This document shows positions 12,618 through 25,355 of a stretch of 64,000 nt of DNA, piece by piece. A model generated the notes under the pieces. It was not told the DNA's origin and did no database searches. It worked only from the letters and a program-made list of their open reading frames with translations. The DNA is from Litoditis marina (lineage: Eukaryota > Nematoda > Chromadorea > Rhabditida > Rhabditidae). How positions within the stretch are numbered: position 1 is the first letter of the stretch; every line of letters starts with the position of its first letter. The position numbers and the translations under genes were made by a program. The stretch is from assembly GCA_964036275.1 (NCBI GenBank), contig OZ038438.1:4470978-4534977 (forward strand). The letters run 5' to 3'.

Positions 12618-14088
12618 TGAGACAGATCTGAAACAAAATCAATCTTTTTTTTTAATAATATAACTTGAGAGCGAAATCGTGAACTGTAATTGGCTGAGAC
12701 AAACATATTACTATATAATAAAAAATTTAAAGTTTTAAAATTGACAAAAATATAAAACGCATAATAAATGCAACGCAGATTTTGTTTTGCCTTCGATATA
12801 TTACAAAGAGAACAGCCGTTGCGTGCCTGGGTCGTTGGGTAAAATTCCCAATTGTAAAGACTTGCTGCGCGCGTTGCTTGGTAAATGTTAAGACTCTTCA
12901 AGAAAATACATATTTGTCTTTTTAATGTTTGCGCTAAGCGATGTATTTGTGTTTTCAGGTTTCCGAAGATTGTCCCCACAGTTCCGATCCGAGGTGGCGT
13001 CTTACAGTGTGAAGTTGAATGATGCAGCATTTTGATCGCCGATAAGCTGGTTGAAATTGATAATCAAACAACCACCAGCATCTTTTTCTGAGAACCAAGC
13101 TAATCTAAACGGTTACCGCTCAAAGAAGATATCGCTTGGTAGAGTACCTATTGTGGTTTACAGTAGGTTTCCACACGTTTCAACAGACTAGAGCTGGCGA
13201 AAAACTTCTACCACCTTGTTCAGAGGAGCAAACAATGAACGTTTTTTGAATGAGGTACAGAAAAGTGTGACAATTTTGAGAAATACACAACTGGAGTTCA
13301 AAACTGAAATTTGCGATGAAATTTAGTGGTCACTGTTCATATTGGCTGTGAAAAATAGAAATAAGTTCTCGGGCTTCAATTTCCACCAACTCTAAGACAT
13401 CCGACTTCTACCAAATCAGCTTTGTTGATGAACACAATAATATTCTTCAGTCCAATTTGACGCGCAAGTACCCATACGCTATCAAAAGTGTTGGTAAACA
13501 AGTTAGGTTCATACTTGAAAGAGAAGGGAAGGTATGCGCCATTAGCCTAGGCATTCCAATTATGTGTTTCAGCCAGCCTTCCATTCCATTGTTCTGTGCA
13601 ACACCTGCGTTGATGCTATCACCCCAGAGCTGGTTATAGGAAATTCACTGACCCCTCTGCTCTAATCATGCTATCTAATTCATTTCTCGACCACATATCT
13701 CTAGAATCCACGCTCTCTCCCGATCCCGCTATCTCTCTCGAAGGCGAAATATGCCTATCCCTTCTCAGTCTCATAATTCAACGCCGAATGCGCAGCCCAT
13801 ATTCCCATTATTATATTGCAATAAGAATTTCGCTCATTGGTATCATTAGTATGGTTTCATACCTTACAACTGTTCGCAATTAAGGCCTTAAATAAACAAA
13901 CCTCATTACACAATGTCGCTCGAAGAAGGATAGGCCAATGAATTCCATTATGGTGTGTTTGTAGTTTGATCTTGGTAAAAACCACACCTTCTCAGTATTG
14001 GGTACTTCTCACACATGTGTTCTATTAATGTCAGCTTCATCTTATCATTCCTCTTTTCCTTCTTCTCAAACCATTTGTCTCTTCTAAT
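12618..14088. other. Divergent intergenic region between EF-Tu and the 14-22 kb gene
   Basis: This stretch separates the minus-strand EF-Tu from the plus-strand gene and should hold both promoters. The EF-Tu leader acceptor is at 12628-12630, with a T-rich tract upstream on the minus strand. One truncated EF-Tu exon copy lies at 13354-13468. TTTGTAGTTTGATC, one arm of an interspersed family, occurs near 13958. I see no other coding exon. Confidence 0.5.
13354..13468 (-). pseudogene. Truncated duplicate of EF-Tu exon 4
   Basis: These 115 bases closely match 11464-11577, the inside of EF-Tu exon 4 that encodes the NKAD GTP-binding motif. Orientation is the same. The copy has a one-base insertion and a few substitutions, so its frame is broken. 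Both exon ends are missing and unrelated DNA follows on either side. It lies about 740 bases upstream of the EF-Tu ATG. This is a segmental DNA duplication rather than a retrocopy, because neither splice junction nor poly-A is present. Confidence 0.85.
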
Positions 14089-17000
14089 ATGGCGCTTTAT
14101 CGGGTAAGTACTCAGGTTGTCTCAGCTCCCCAACCCTATTATAGCTACCCTCAAAGCAAATAAAGAAGTTGACCCACCCGGAGAAACAAGACCGTCTGGC
14201 GCATTTTTTCCAGTCTTATCTTTGCACAATCGCTGCCCACTCTTCAAATTTTGACACATTTTCAAGTTCTGAAATATATCTCATGCCTCGCCCTCTCGTT
14301 CTGAGACCCCAATCAGAACTTTTCAGTAGTCAGTGAAACTCTCACGTAAAGTTGACAAAACTGTGACGCATATTCTCTAAAGCAATGTTTCTCGTTGTAT
14401 TTCAAACCGTGACATGACTTCAAATTCAATTATTAGCTAACATGTATCACATGCGCATTGTTCTTCAGTTGCACATACACATTTACAGTACCCAGTTGGA
14501 CTTTTGAAGACGTTTTTCGCAAACGTATTTCAAAAACGCTCAGATACCCATTTAAATCCTCCCGTCTGTATTTTTACACACGAAGTTTTTTTAAGTAAAG
14601 TCTGTGGGTGCAACATGAATGTTTCGCCGGTTTACCTATTAATACTCTATTCCGTACTATATGTGTGACCGATGCAACGTACTATACAAGACATCATGTA
14701 TCCGTATGCATGTGCTCCATACCGTGTTTGTGCTCTATTCTCGCTCGAATACCCCTCTTGAGATTATATACAGCCCGTGTCCAATGGTCAACTACTATTC
14801 ACATACGCTCTTGATCACACAATCGTCGTACTAGAAATGGTTGGAAAATGTATTATCTCGAAATTTCGAATGATCAAATATATCATTTTGATGAACTACT
14901 GATTATTCGCGGTAGAGGCTAAATGTGGTAACACTGTTGTTGCATATTTCTTTTTGTATAGTCCTGACCATTTGATTGTTTTGTTATTCATATCTACTTT
15001 CCACTAGCTCTAAGCACATTTAAAATTGGTTCAAAAAATCTCATTGCAGAATTAACTTTTTGGATTTGTTTTGTAGTTTGATTTGATTTATGCTCCTGGT
15101 GTAGTTTTGGCTCAACCGCACTTTGAATTCGGCTCAGTTGACACATTGGTTCATGTTGGACCCACAACCAGGATTGAACTCGCTAGCCTTGTTTTACACA
15201 GTTCTTTGTATATCTTAATTAACATTCAAGAAGGGTTGAGGCGAAACGTACCATTTCCTGATACTCTTTCTCTTAGTTTCCTAGTTTGTATTACTTTTTC
15301 TGTGCTCTTCCTTCTCTGCTCACCACAACGATTCTGTTCCAGAAGTGGTATATGAGTCTGGCGTGTGTGGTGCCAGAAGGCGCCAGCCCGCCGCCGGAGC
15401 CTCCTCCCCGTGACTATGAGTCCAGCTCAACTGCCCCCAAGGACCTAGGAGACGACAAAATAAGAGCTCGAATCGAGGCATGCAAACAGGGAATGATGCA
15501 GCTGGATGCTCTCAGATCTAAACACCACAGATTGATGCAGGTATAGGGTTTTCAAACCGTCGTAGGCAACGTACGGTCAATTTCATTTGCGTTTCTCTGA
15601 TCTATACACTCTTTCGTCTGCTGGCAAGTTATCAACCCCCCCCCCCCTTTCGCTCAATGAATCGAGCTGTTTGCTGTCTTTCTCGGGGAAAAGGGCGACT
15701 AAAGGCAATACATCACAAGTCTATTTATTTGAACATGTGCTGACAAACTTTAAGTTGTTTGTGTTTTTTTCGCTACCAGGAGTAATTTCTGTGAAGGCGA
15801 TATTTCTGATAGAGAACATTCACGTAAAAGCTCAACTACATACTGTAGAAGTTTGTCTGAGAATAGAATTGAGTATAGAATCGAAAAGAATATTTCAGGA
15901 CATGCGCGGTCGTCTTCCACCCATTCCCGGATGTGTTGATGTTCAAGCGAGAATCAAACGAGTAACCGAGAACAAGCTCGACAGATCCTCCCTGCAGAGT
16001 GTCGATTCTGGCCTCAGCTCCACGCAGGTGAACTATACCCCGTTTCACCCATCGGGGCACACACACAGTATGCCTACAGTCCTTCGAACAACTCTTTTCC
16101 AATGAAAACCAACAGTTGACCCTATTATGTTCTGACCGTTTCACTTTTCATTCAGGGAAAAGTCGTGAAAATGTTATGATTTTTACTACGGGTCATTATG
16201 CGCTAAATTCGATCATATTAATATTTACTCGATAAAGTATACGGTATTCGGACCAGCGGGCGCGACCCCATTCAACCCAGCGGGACGCATTTCAGCAGAT
16301 TAAAGATATTGGTCAAAACAGGATCTATATCTACACATTGTCATCACTTCTCTGACTGATGAGGGATAACGGGAATAGATAATGATGAGAAGAGTTTAAT
16401 TAGAAACAAATCAAGTAATGACGTCAAGGGTCCGTTGTGGATTTTTGCACGTGTTCGAATTCTGATCGCATTCTACACCAGTATGAAGGATCCCATCTCA
16501 TGCAATATCCCCAGTACACAAACGAAAAAATAGACAATGAGCGAGCGACTTTTATCGCCGGAACCTTGGCAGCGTGTCAGCAAAGTTGATGAGTTTGGAA
16601 CATATAAAACAAATGCCTTCCGAAAATAATTTTCCCTCTCATGCTGGGGCGAATGTGAATCACTTACAATTGTTTATGTTTTCTGTGAAAACCTCTCAGA
16701 ATATGTATTGGCACGCTACTCGGTATGGATGACGAAAATTTAATCCTTGAATACGTGTGCCAGATCATCTCGGCACCTATCCCCTCTTGGCGAATTCACT
16801 CGAGAACCGGGTCCTTCCCGAACCAAACCGCGAACCGGTCACTGGAGAACCGAACCGAACCGAAGGAACCGACCGAACCGACATTCCAAACCGACCGGTT
16901 CTCCAGTGGAAGGTTTAAACCAAACCGAGATTAATCATGATTTAAACAAACAAGTCGTATACAAGGTAAAATGAGTGCATCCTTACTCATTTTACCTTGT

Positions 17001-20000
17001 ATACTATCTGGTTCAGTCGGTTCCATAGGAATTTCGTGACCAGGGTTAAATCCGCAGTGAACCCGTAGTAAGGCGAACCCGTGGTAGATCCGCAGTAAAC
17101 GTGCAGTAAACCCGCAGTAGATACATAGTAAACTATTCAAAAGTGCGTGCTTCGTGTGGAAATGCAATATTATAACGCAAAAACTGAAGAGATAAACGTA
17201 TCGGAGATTATACAAATCAGTTTCGAGAAAATGAGCAGATAATTTTTTTCAAGTCTGACAGTTCAACTTTTTTCCGATCGTTATGATGAGTTCCTGACAA
17301 CTGCATTTCTACAATATGAGTATTCAATCGTTTGAAATGAACGAATTGACATTTTACTTAGCAAATCATGATGGAAAACCATATAATGGAAATTTATGAG
17401 ACGAAATTCCATAGTTATGGATCATAACTTCAATTTCTTCACCAAATCATGATTGTCCAAAAATTTGTTCCGATATCCTGATGTGCAACTAATATTCATG
17501 CATATTAGAAAATTGAATGCATTTTCACCCTTAAAAACGAATTTTGAAAAAAAATATTTTCCGCCCTTACTTAAGTACGGACTTCTCCATCACTAGTCGT
17601 TGAGGTTTGAGTTGATTTCGGTTTAATTACCCAAGTTTGAGGTACTTTTCGAGAACAGAGAGGTATCCTATTTCCCTTTGATGTGGATAGGATGCATGGA
17701 GCGTTCCTATTGCGTTATATAAAACAAATTAAAAAAAAAAAGTATTATTTTAGATTATTTGTGGTAGATTTGAATATCAATTAGTTTACTGCGCAGTTAC
17801 TGCGGGTTTACTGCAGGTTTACTGCAGATTTACCCCTGGTAGTACCGCGGTACTACCAGCGGTAAATCGGCAGTCAAACCGGGGTAGAACTGCAGTAACT
17901 TTGCTGTCAATTAGCGGTTTTTAATTCCCTGTGTTCGGTTTGGTTCTCCAGTGACCGGTTTGCGGCTTTGCGCACTACATCGCGACACTCGTATCCCGAC
18001 GGGATGCGAGAGCAGAGAAGTAGCGTGTATTCGACGACACACAGGTTGAGTTTAAAACGGCGGGATGTTCATGCATACGACCTGTGGAGTGCTCTCGAAA
18101 ATGACTGTGCTTCATTTAGAGCCAACTCTATATATAACCGTGTTTTATTTACCTTACCGGTTTGAGTGCGGTTACATATAGAATTCACCTCGATTTAGAC
18201 GGTGCCGTCGAGATGCTCATCCCCCTCTATCAGTCATCGGTCGTCTGTCAGCTGCGACTCTGGTTGCAGCAGTGTTTACAGTACCGAAATAGTCAGGTTT
18301 GTGTTTTATTGATTATTATTGCCAGCAAAGTTAAAGTTACCTTCAACCCCATTTACAGGAGAGATGTGCAGCTGCTTACAGCGTGAATGCGAACAACATT
18401 TCGTGTTCAGAAGTACCATGTGTTACCATTTAGGCTCGGACATCTGTTTGTTGCCTCGGACATCAAGTCGCATACGTTCAAACTGGGTTATTCATAATAA
18501 GTCTTTTAAAGCTATAACTCACGTAGAACCTCGATTCTTAGCTTTTTGGCACAATTGCGCCTCAACCTGAAAATTTGAACTATGAACCCAGCGTCAAAAA
18601 TGAATTGGGATTGACACATAAATTACAGACAAACTGAGCGAAACTCATCAAAAGCCATGAAGGAGAATATAAATATAATTTTTAAAACAAACATAGGGCG
18701 GCTGTGAGCGAGGATTGCAGCTAACCGAGTAATTTACAGTACCCAGCCGGCCATGCCGTATTCCACCTACCGCAAGTTGTCTCTGGAAGATCGCGGAATG
18801 ACGAACACTGTGAGAGGAGTCCGTGACTACTCATATCCCTCTCCTCTAACCCCAACACCCCTACCTCAGCTACCGATTGTGGTAAGTTTGCAACTCGGGC
18901 GCCAGCTGCTAAACATCTAGCACCTAAGATAATTTCATTTATACTCGAATGGGTGGAGAATTATAGCTAACAAACGCCAATGAAATTTCAATTCACCAAG
19001 GTGCTCAACTATACTTATTTCGATTATTCCTTCATTTGAGCAAGCAAAGTGACTTCCAGCTTTATTTTTGACTTAAGTTCCATATGGTGCTCAAGGGTGC
19101 TCCCTTTCCTTGCAATTCTTGACTTCCTAAAAGGTCTAACATGTACCACGTGATCATTTATTTGCTTAGCGAAAGAGCACACGGCAGGGCGTATCGGTTG
19201 AAACAAAATTATAACGATGCTCACACAAAGCTACCAGCGCGTGTCGCCCACTAGAAAATCACTGCTGTGGCGCATTTGCATAAAAAAAGTCGCTCGAGTA
19301 GAGAAATAGACTGATTGACCAACTTGGTTCGACACTAGTTTTACAGGCTACCACCATCGCTTCCACAACCTGTCTACGATCTGAGGGTGTCACCAGAAAT
19401 TGGCAGAAGAAGCAGAAACAGCAGAGACCCCGCAGTATGTTCGAGAAGTCGACCCAAGAAGAGTCAGTTGTGAATCCTTTTGAAATCAATCTGTTCACGT
19501 TTCTTAGAAATTCGGGGGTGTGTTTCACTACAACTCGAGCTGATTTTCATTTCACAATGGGACAACCGGAATCCTTTCGTAGGTGTAACTCGCGCGAAGC
19601 GCCACAACACAAACTGAGCATGATTCAAATGTTTACGAACAGTAGCAGTATGGTAGAGAATATATGTTCAACGAACGAAGTAAATGAGTTATTTCACCTG
19701 TTTTCAGCTGCGAGTCCCTGGTAGACAGTGTTTCATTCAGTCAGATAACACCACCGCCAGTGCACCGAAAGTTCGGACTCGTGCACGTAAACCAGGTAGG
19801 CGTTGAGTTGCGATCTGGTGGGAGAATAGTAGTAAGTTTAGATCAGATCTACTATTAATATTGTTATGAACATTCTCTCATACATATAACATTAATAATA
19901 ATCTAAACAAAATATTTTTACTTCTGTTTTAATTGCGTCTTGACAATTAACCGTGCCTGAAAACTCAACAGTTTGTGTCGTGAAAGCGAATAAGACTTGG

Positions 20001-21872
20001 CCGCGTAGCAATTTCCGAAAAGTATCATGAGCTATTAGCATGAGCTTCTCTTGAGATTCTATTGATTTCTATGCTACAACATTGAGAGTTCACGAATAGC
20101 TCATGAGGCATGACATGAGAAATGAACTTCTCATGAGATCGGAGTGATTGCTACGCAACTAGGAGGCTGATCCGTTGAATTGCAGTCGAGCGAGCCCCGT
20201 TCCCCGCTGACACCGATTCGTGTTGCCGTCAACTCGTCGCCACAGTCTCCTCACAGGCCACTACGAACGGCTCAACGACCGGAGGTGGTTGTGAAGGCGA
20301 AAGCAGCACGTGTCGAAGTAAGCCATTCATCTGGCGCGCTAGTAGTCGTGAAAGATCTCATGAGGTACTAGAAACACCGAATCTTTGCTATAGCTTGATC
20401 TCTTCACGCGTCCTACCCAATTTACGAGTTTCGCCTCAACAGCGACTGAACCAAGCCACAAACACAGCGATGTAGGGCAGCTCACACCTCATATAATTTT
20501 GTTAGGAAGCGTAACCTATAGCAGAAACTTATTGATGAAAGGCACTGAGTATAACGTACGATCCCGAAACGGAATTGAAAATAACAAAACTGAAATGAAA
20601 AACTTTTGTAAAACAAGCAGACTGCTTCACACCACTCGGCCCTCATTAGGCCCCGAGATCTCAAACGTTTTGCAAGGAGATTACCACTGGTAAACGTGAA
20701 AGTACTTCTCTCTGCCCAGACAGTATTATGAGCTAATATACACGTTTTTATAGCAAAATACGAGTGACCTAGTTATCCCGATCAGTTTTGTTCACAACCA
20801 CCCGCGGTTAAAATCTCTCATTTGAGATCATTTTTGAACTCCACCCTTCTTTTTTGTCAGGCCATACAAAATAATCATCGAACTCAAAATGAAACGCGGA
20901 TTGATATACCTCTATTCAGAGCGAAGATGTCGTGTTTCACGCCAGTTGCATATTTGTGGATCGCAGTCCCCCGGCGGAACGTCGTGACGTGCGAAAGGAA
21001 GAACGACGAGTCAGACCGCAGAGTCTTTTCGAGGCCAGAGAAGACGAGCCACTCTATGCCACCCCAGCCAGAGTACTGTTCAGGTGGGCATAATTCTGAT
21101 GAAGAACGTTTTTCTGAGACTACGTTCCTCAGAAAAGCTTTACAACTGCGTCTCTTCGAACATGCACCGTTTCCAGCGCTCGCATCCACCATTGTGTAAA
21201 TATTGCGAAGGCGTGTGCAGAACAGGCGCGGTAACAATCTGCATCAGCTGGTGAACACGCAAAAGCAAACGTGTGCTCGACCGGCGAGACAGTAAATGAA
21301 ACGCGAAGGTGTTGATCGTGAGGTGTTCATCGACTGATGCAGATTGGTACCGCACCAGGAATCACAGGCTACAATATTGTCGCCTGGACACACCTGCTAA
21401 CGTTTCAGTTCTTGCCATACCTTTTCCAGCAGCTGGGTTCAGATAGTTGAAATGATTTCCATGCTTTCGAACCAGCCAAAAATGGGCTAAAAAGGGCAGA
21501 ACGATGACAACTTATCTTTTGGTTTCAGAGATCGTGTGGTGCCTACGTTTCCCTCGTGTGCTTCTCGTCGAACTGCATTCACACCCGTCGTTTCGAGGTA
21601 ACTTATTTTGTCAAGAATTAAGCAAACTACTCGAAAATGTGATCAACTTGGACAACCGCTCCATGGTATGTGTATAACAAGCCATGGTGAACACTCATGT
21701 TTTCTGTGAGATACCAAAGTTGCTAGTTTGCGAATAACTATTATTATGCTGCCTTTCCATTTTATATTCAACTTAATAATCTAAGTGAAATCTGTTCAGG
21801 ATGGTACCGAGTCAAGGGGAGAGACCACGTGCACCAGCAAGTAGAGAATGGCGGGAGTCGGAAGGTCTTTGA
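14089..21872 (+). CDS. Unrecognised Pro/Ser/Arg-rich multi-exon protein
   Basis: Exons joining in phase are 15343-15540, 15899-16027, 18747-18881, 19715-19795, 20186-20317, 20920-21083, 21529-21597 and 21800-21872 (stop TGA). A likely first exon is 14089-14103, ATG plus four codons followed by CGG|GTAAGT, giving MALYRKWYMSLACVVPEG; otherwise the ATG at 15352 may start. The product is roughly 330 residues. It has a charged helical segment (ARIEACKQGMMQLDALRS), Ser-rich DRSSLQSVDSGLSS, proline clusters such as SPLTPTPLPQLP, and a basic Arg-rich C-terminus. No catalytic or membrane domain is visible; it resembles a disordered adaptor. The acceptor at 19715 was picked for phase over a stronger one at 19708. 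Two more in-phase exons may exist at 18182-18296 and 18359-18382. No homologue was recognised. Confidence 0.55.
15639..15653. repeat. Poly-C run in intron
   Basis: A homopolymer of about 13 C lies between the first large exons of the 14-22 kb gene. It is non-coding and likely variable in length. Confidence 0.6.
16831..17965. mobile_element. Foldback-type non-autonomous DNA element, about 1.1 kb
   Basis: The ends are long inverted repeats: ACCGGTCACTGGAGAACC (from about 16834) is matched in reverse by GGTTCTCCAGTGACCGGT (to about 17960). A second arm pair of CAGTAAACC-type units runs at about 17080-17120 and 17788-17840. Many GAACC units crowd the left end. There is no transposase frame. It sits in a large intron of the 14-22 kb gene and looks like a foldback element or long MITE. 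Confidence 0.6.
16957..17004. repeat. Perfect 20-base palindrome arms, 8-base loop
   Basis: GTATACAAGGTAAAATGAGT (16957-16976) is exactly mirrored at 16985-17004. The hairpin lies within the left part of the foldback element. Perfect pairing suggests recent origin or ongoing conversion. Confidence 0.8.
18182..18382 (+). other. Possible extra exons (18182-18296 and 18359-18382)
   Basis: Between two supported exons of the 14-22 kb gene an open stretch reads ...LYQSSVVCQLRLWLQQCL... and ends CAG|GTTTGT in phase 0. A 24-base microexon (ERCAAAYS) follows a TTTACAG acceptor and ends in phase 0, fitting the exon at 18747. The upstream join needs phase 2, which a stretch ending at 18044 could supply, but that stretch borders a foldback element. 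They may be alternative exons. Confidence 0.3.
20001..20160. mobile_element. CTCATGAG-rich palindromic MITE, copy 1
   Basis: Terminal CGCGTAGCAA.. and ..TTGCTACGC enclose a long imperfect palindrome studded with CATGAG/CTCATGA. The centre contains TATGCTACAACATTGA. It is intronic to the 14-22 kb gene and shares ends and centre with copies at 36390, 45839 and 46267. Confidence 0.75.
21226..21353. repeat. Hairpin with about 30-base arms
   Basis: GCGGTAACAATCTGCATCAG at 21228 pairs with CTGATGCAGATTGGTACCGC ending at 21353, and the pairing continues inward to GAACAC/GTGTTC. It lies in the last-but-one large intron of the 14-22 kb gene. No coding content. Confidence 0.7.
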
Positions 21873-22360
21873 CAACATCTCTCTGCCATCACAAAACAAA
21901 AACCGGAAGATTTACTATTCATTAAACTGTTTAATTCATTCATCACTCCTAACCCCTTGCTGAGTTATCTTGTTTTCAAATGCTCTTAGTTATTATATAT
22001 TGTAATTTGCCTGCAAAATAATGACATTTTTCGAATACTCTACTTAGACTACAAGCCGCTCTGCATAATTCCACATTATAAATGTTTTGAACATAACTTT
22101 AACCATTCAATGAAATTTTCTCACAGTTTTTTTTGTCATATAGGAAGAGCTCAGTGCGGGGCAGACTGAACTATATATGCTATTTTATTCTGCTGTGTTG
22201 GTCTGAACCTACCGCGTATCTGCCGCCAGGCCAAAACTTTGAGGTATATGCACATAAAACTATAACTTCCTGGGCTAAAAGTTGTGGATAATTATGGAGC
22301 TGTGGTTGGGGACTAGCTGGATACAAAGTGTGAGTCTTCGACAACAGAGCTATAGTTATC

Positions 22361-22562
22361 GCCACTCAGAACGATTGGCGCCAACTTTCTGCAATTGGCC
22401 AGCTACAAAAACGAGAGAGCATGCAGGTCAATGACGCGCAGACAAGCTGAGACAGTCTGCGTCTCTCTGACCTGCACACTCTCTCGCTCAGCCAATAAAA
22501 AAGTGGCTGGCCAATTGGCTGGGAATTGTCTGAGCATTCGCCACTCAGAAATTGGCAGCGTG
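22361..22562. repeat. Imperfect hairpin with flanking direct repeats
   Basis: CGAGAGAGCATGCAGGTCA (22412-22430) pairs with TGACCTGCACACTCTCTCG (22468-22486). Outside that CAATTGGCCAGC pairs with GCTGGCCAATTG. GCCACTCAGAA occurs directly repeated at 22361 and about 22540, close to the edges. It is probably a hairpin transposon copy. Confidence 0.6.
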
Positions 22563-23624
22563 CCAATGAACTTCCCGACAGTTTTATATCAGAATGAAGT
22601 TCTTGTGAAGCGTTCAAATTCGTGTGAGCACCTGCACATTTGTTACAGCACTAAAATAAAAAAACCCTCTCGAAGTTCTGTATCTGGTCTAGGCAATAGT
22701 CATCCGAAAATCTCGGCACGATGCCAAAGAGTCTCAATGGGAATGAAAAAATCCTACTGAAGCTCCTGCACTATAGTTTTCAATCATTCTATATTGATTC
22801 CCTAGTACAACTAGTGTTTAAAATGTAGTAATGTTGTTGAAGTCATTGGCATTTTACGAATTTGAACGTGTACTGTAGGACTTTCAGTGGAATGTTGCAA
22901 ACTATGCCACATCCACTCACTATGGCCTCTTTTGCCATGACTAAAGTAGACTCGCTGGAGTTTTCCTCATATCTAAAATTCTCTTCCTTCATTGGTTTTC
23001 TACTTTCATCTCTCTCTCATTTCGAAGCCTAAGACTCAGTTTTTTCTACAAAAAGTGTGTTATATCACAACAAAAACGAACGGGAGTTTGAGCGATTATA
23101 ATGGTGCGGTTGATCCTAATAGGTACTACTGACTGACACACGTCCACTCCCATTCAACCCACCAACTCATGTTCATCAAACATATAAGGCCCGGCCATTT
23201 TGAAAAAAGTGGCCCTTTCTGTCATAGATTGTCACACTTTGAAAACACAAATATTGCCAGTTTCCGAATTGATTAATTGACATTTTGTTCGAGAATAGAA
23301 ATAACACTTTAAAAGAATTTTAAATGACGTAGTATTGTGTATTATTTTGTATATCATATTTCATTATGTAGTACAATAATTTTTTTAATAGCCAGATCTT
23401 TTGTGGCTACCATTCAACTAAAAACCCCATAGTCCACTACGCGCTATTTTGACCCTTTACAGTAAGATCTCAAAACGTTCAGGGCAGATTTTGATATTCA
23501 AAAGTTTGGCCGTGTTCCACTCACTATGCTCACTACTACCAAATATTTTCAACATTTTGAAAAAGATTCGACCACGCACTGTGGCTTCTAACTTCGTCTT
23601 CTGAGTAAGTTAAACTCAATCCTG

Positions 23625-23700
23625 CGCCTTGAGCTCATGAAATTGGCTCATGAGATTGGCCCATGAGATTTTCTCATGAGATTCGGTCGTTACCCGGGTT
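23625..23700. mobile_element. Degraded CTCATGAG element
   Basis: Several GCTCATGA/TCTCATGAG units occur in a row without recognisable termini. It is a fragment of the MITE family seen complete at 20001 and elsewhere. Confidence 0.45.
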
Positions 23701-25254
23701 TAACTCGTGCATTGATCCGTTGACCGTGGCTGGCTGGTAGCGTCGCGCTAAGCCGTTCTCGGCGCTCTCTCAACCGTCTCATTCCTCTACTATTAGACAA
23801 ACTTTCTGGCGCATCCACCAAAATGACAAAGTCTCACCAGTTCCTTCTTCGAATTGTCTGGTTCACGCGCTTGCTGCCGACATACAGTACGCATTTCAAA
23901 TTTCCCCTTTTTAGACGGGTCCTAGATGTCCGTGTTTCGTTTTCAGACAAGTATACCATCATTTAGTATTAGATAAAATACAATAGTATAGTAATGTTTT
24001 CTTATATCTTGCTCGAGGAGGTAGGGGGGGATGGCAAAACAAAATCTAGCTATGCACGTGATCACTGTGCACGTTTTCGTCCTGTAACGTTTTACACGTT
24101 TTACGTGACAATGTGTGCGACTGGCAGCAAATGTAGTGGATAGCTGACCATCCTCTGCCTACTCGTTATTCTGTCCCGCGTCGCCGCACCTCAATGCCCC
24201 TATTCGCTTTTATTACCAGCCACCACAACCTGCGATGTTCGATGTAATCTGAGATGTGTCCATTCAAAAGACTAGTATCAGCTAACATTCTTTTGAGTAC
24301 CCTATATTGGTAGGCCGCGGTATGTAGTAATACCTATAACTCGAGAGAATTTCTCATTACCCTTCTCGTTTACATAGTTTTTCCAACAAGTAGCCCACAG
24401 ACGTTTCATGCACTACCCTCGAACGTTTGAACTTGTAACAGAAGTCAGTGACACAAGGTTCATAAGCTGATAACTACCCCATAGAAAGTGAACAAACATA
24501 CTAACTCCACACGTATTCATTGCCCATTATCCTGTTAGTGTTTCACACGTATCTCAGTTTGACCAGCAATATATATTGTCAGTGCATTTCTACACGATCG
24601 CAACCAAATAATCCTTCTTGATTAGCATGTTTTGTTCAGGGTACAAATTTATGGAAAATTGAACGTGGTATCCGGACATTCATATAGTGAATCTCTACAC
24701 ATTTCTTCTTAAAAAAACTCCTAGCTCGTTAACAAAAGCACGTTATGTTCTTTGAAATTATATGAGCAAAATACTTTCTTTGTCTTTCTCACTATCTTCC
24801 TACTTTTCACGTGACCATTAGTTGTTTGTACAAACTGTTCTCACTCTAAGAATAGAAGCATAAAAACAATCAAGAATGAAAGTTTCAGCTTCCCAGTTCC
24901 TCTTCGAACCAAACTTTGTACAATTCGTGAAACAAGAGCGTATAACGTGTTAGTCTTCCACAGATCAGCAGGGTTCTTATGCGAATGTGCAGGGCTTGAA
25001 ACATTTCATTTGTTTTCCACCGCTTGCAATGTTCCTTCTAGTCAAGTCCATCGAGTGTTTGTCTTCTGCGACAATTTTAGTGCGCAATCACCTCTCTCTG
25101 GGATGGTCATCCCCCTCTCACAATCACTTTATCTTCATCAGCTTTTCAAAACGACTTCAAGTTCAATACTAAGTGAAATTCGCAACCAAGCTTTTCTAAA
25201 AGCTCACGTAACATTGGAATGAACGATTTACTCAACTGTTAGACAATTACACAA

Positions 25255-25355
25255 TCACGTGAAACATGTTAAACACTGCAGAACTGAGAAACGTGCAATG
25301 TCAAAGTTCCCGCTGCTTCATTAGAATGCTAGTTTAAGGTGACTATTCAACTGAG
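25255..25355. repeat. CACGTGAAACATG repeat, copy 1
   Basis: TCACGTGAAACATGTTAAAC is followed by AACGTGCAATG and a TCATTAGAATGCTA segment. The same order recurs at 35749 and 59103. About 100 bases, non-coding. Confidence 0.7.

Noticed and set aside
13457..13639. 60-codon plus-strand frame beside the EF-Tu fragment.
   Set aside because: It begins in the duplicated EF-Tu piece on the wrong strand. There is no splice or family support.
15083..15355. 90-codon plus-strand frame upstream of the first large exon of the 14-22 kb gene, with a GGATTGAACTCGC stretch that recalls a tRNA T-loop.
   Set aside because: It runs through a pyrimidine-rich intron end into the acceptor at 15342. No matching A box or repeat copy was found.
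20822..21199. 125-codon plus-strand frame and its minus-strand partner.
   Set aside because: The frame beginning at the CTATTCAG acceptor (20920) fits the neighbouring exons in phase and lacks stops. The longer frame does not join.
22395..22760. 121-codon plus-strand frame.
   Set aside because: Its first half is the arms of an inverted repeat, and the translation looks random.
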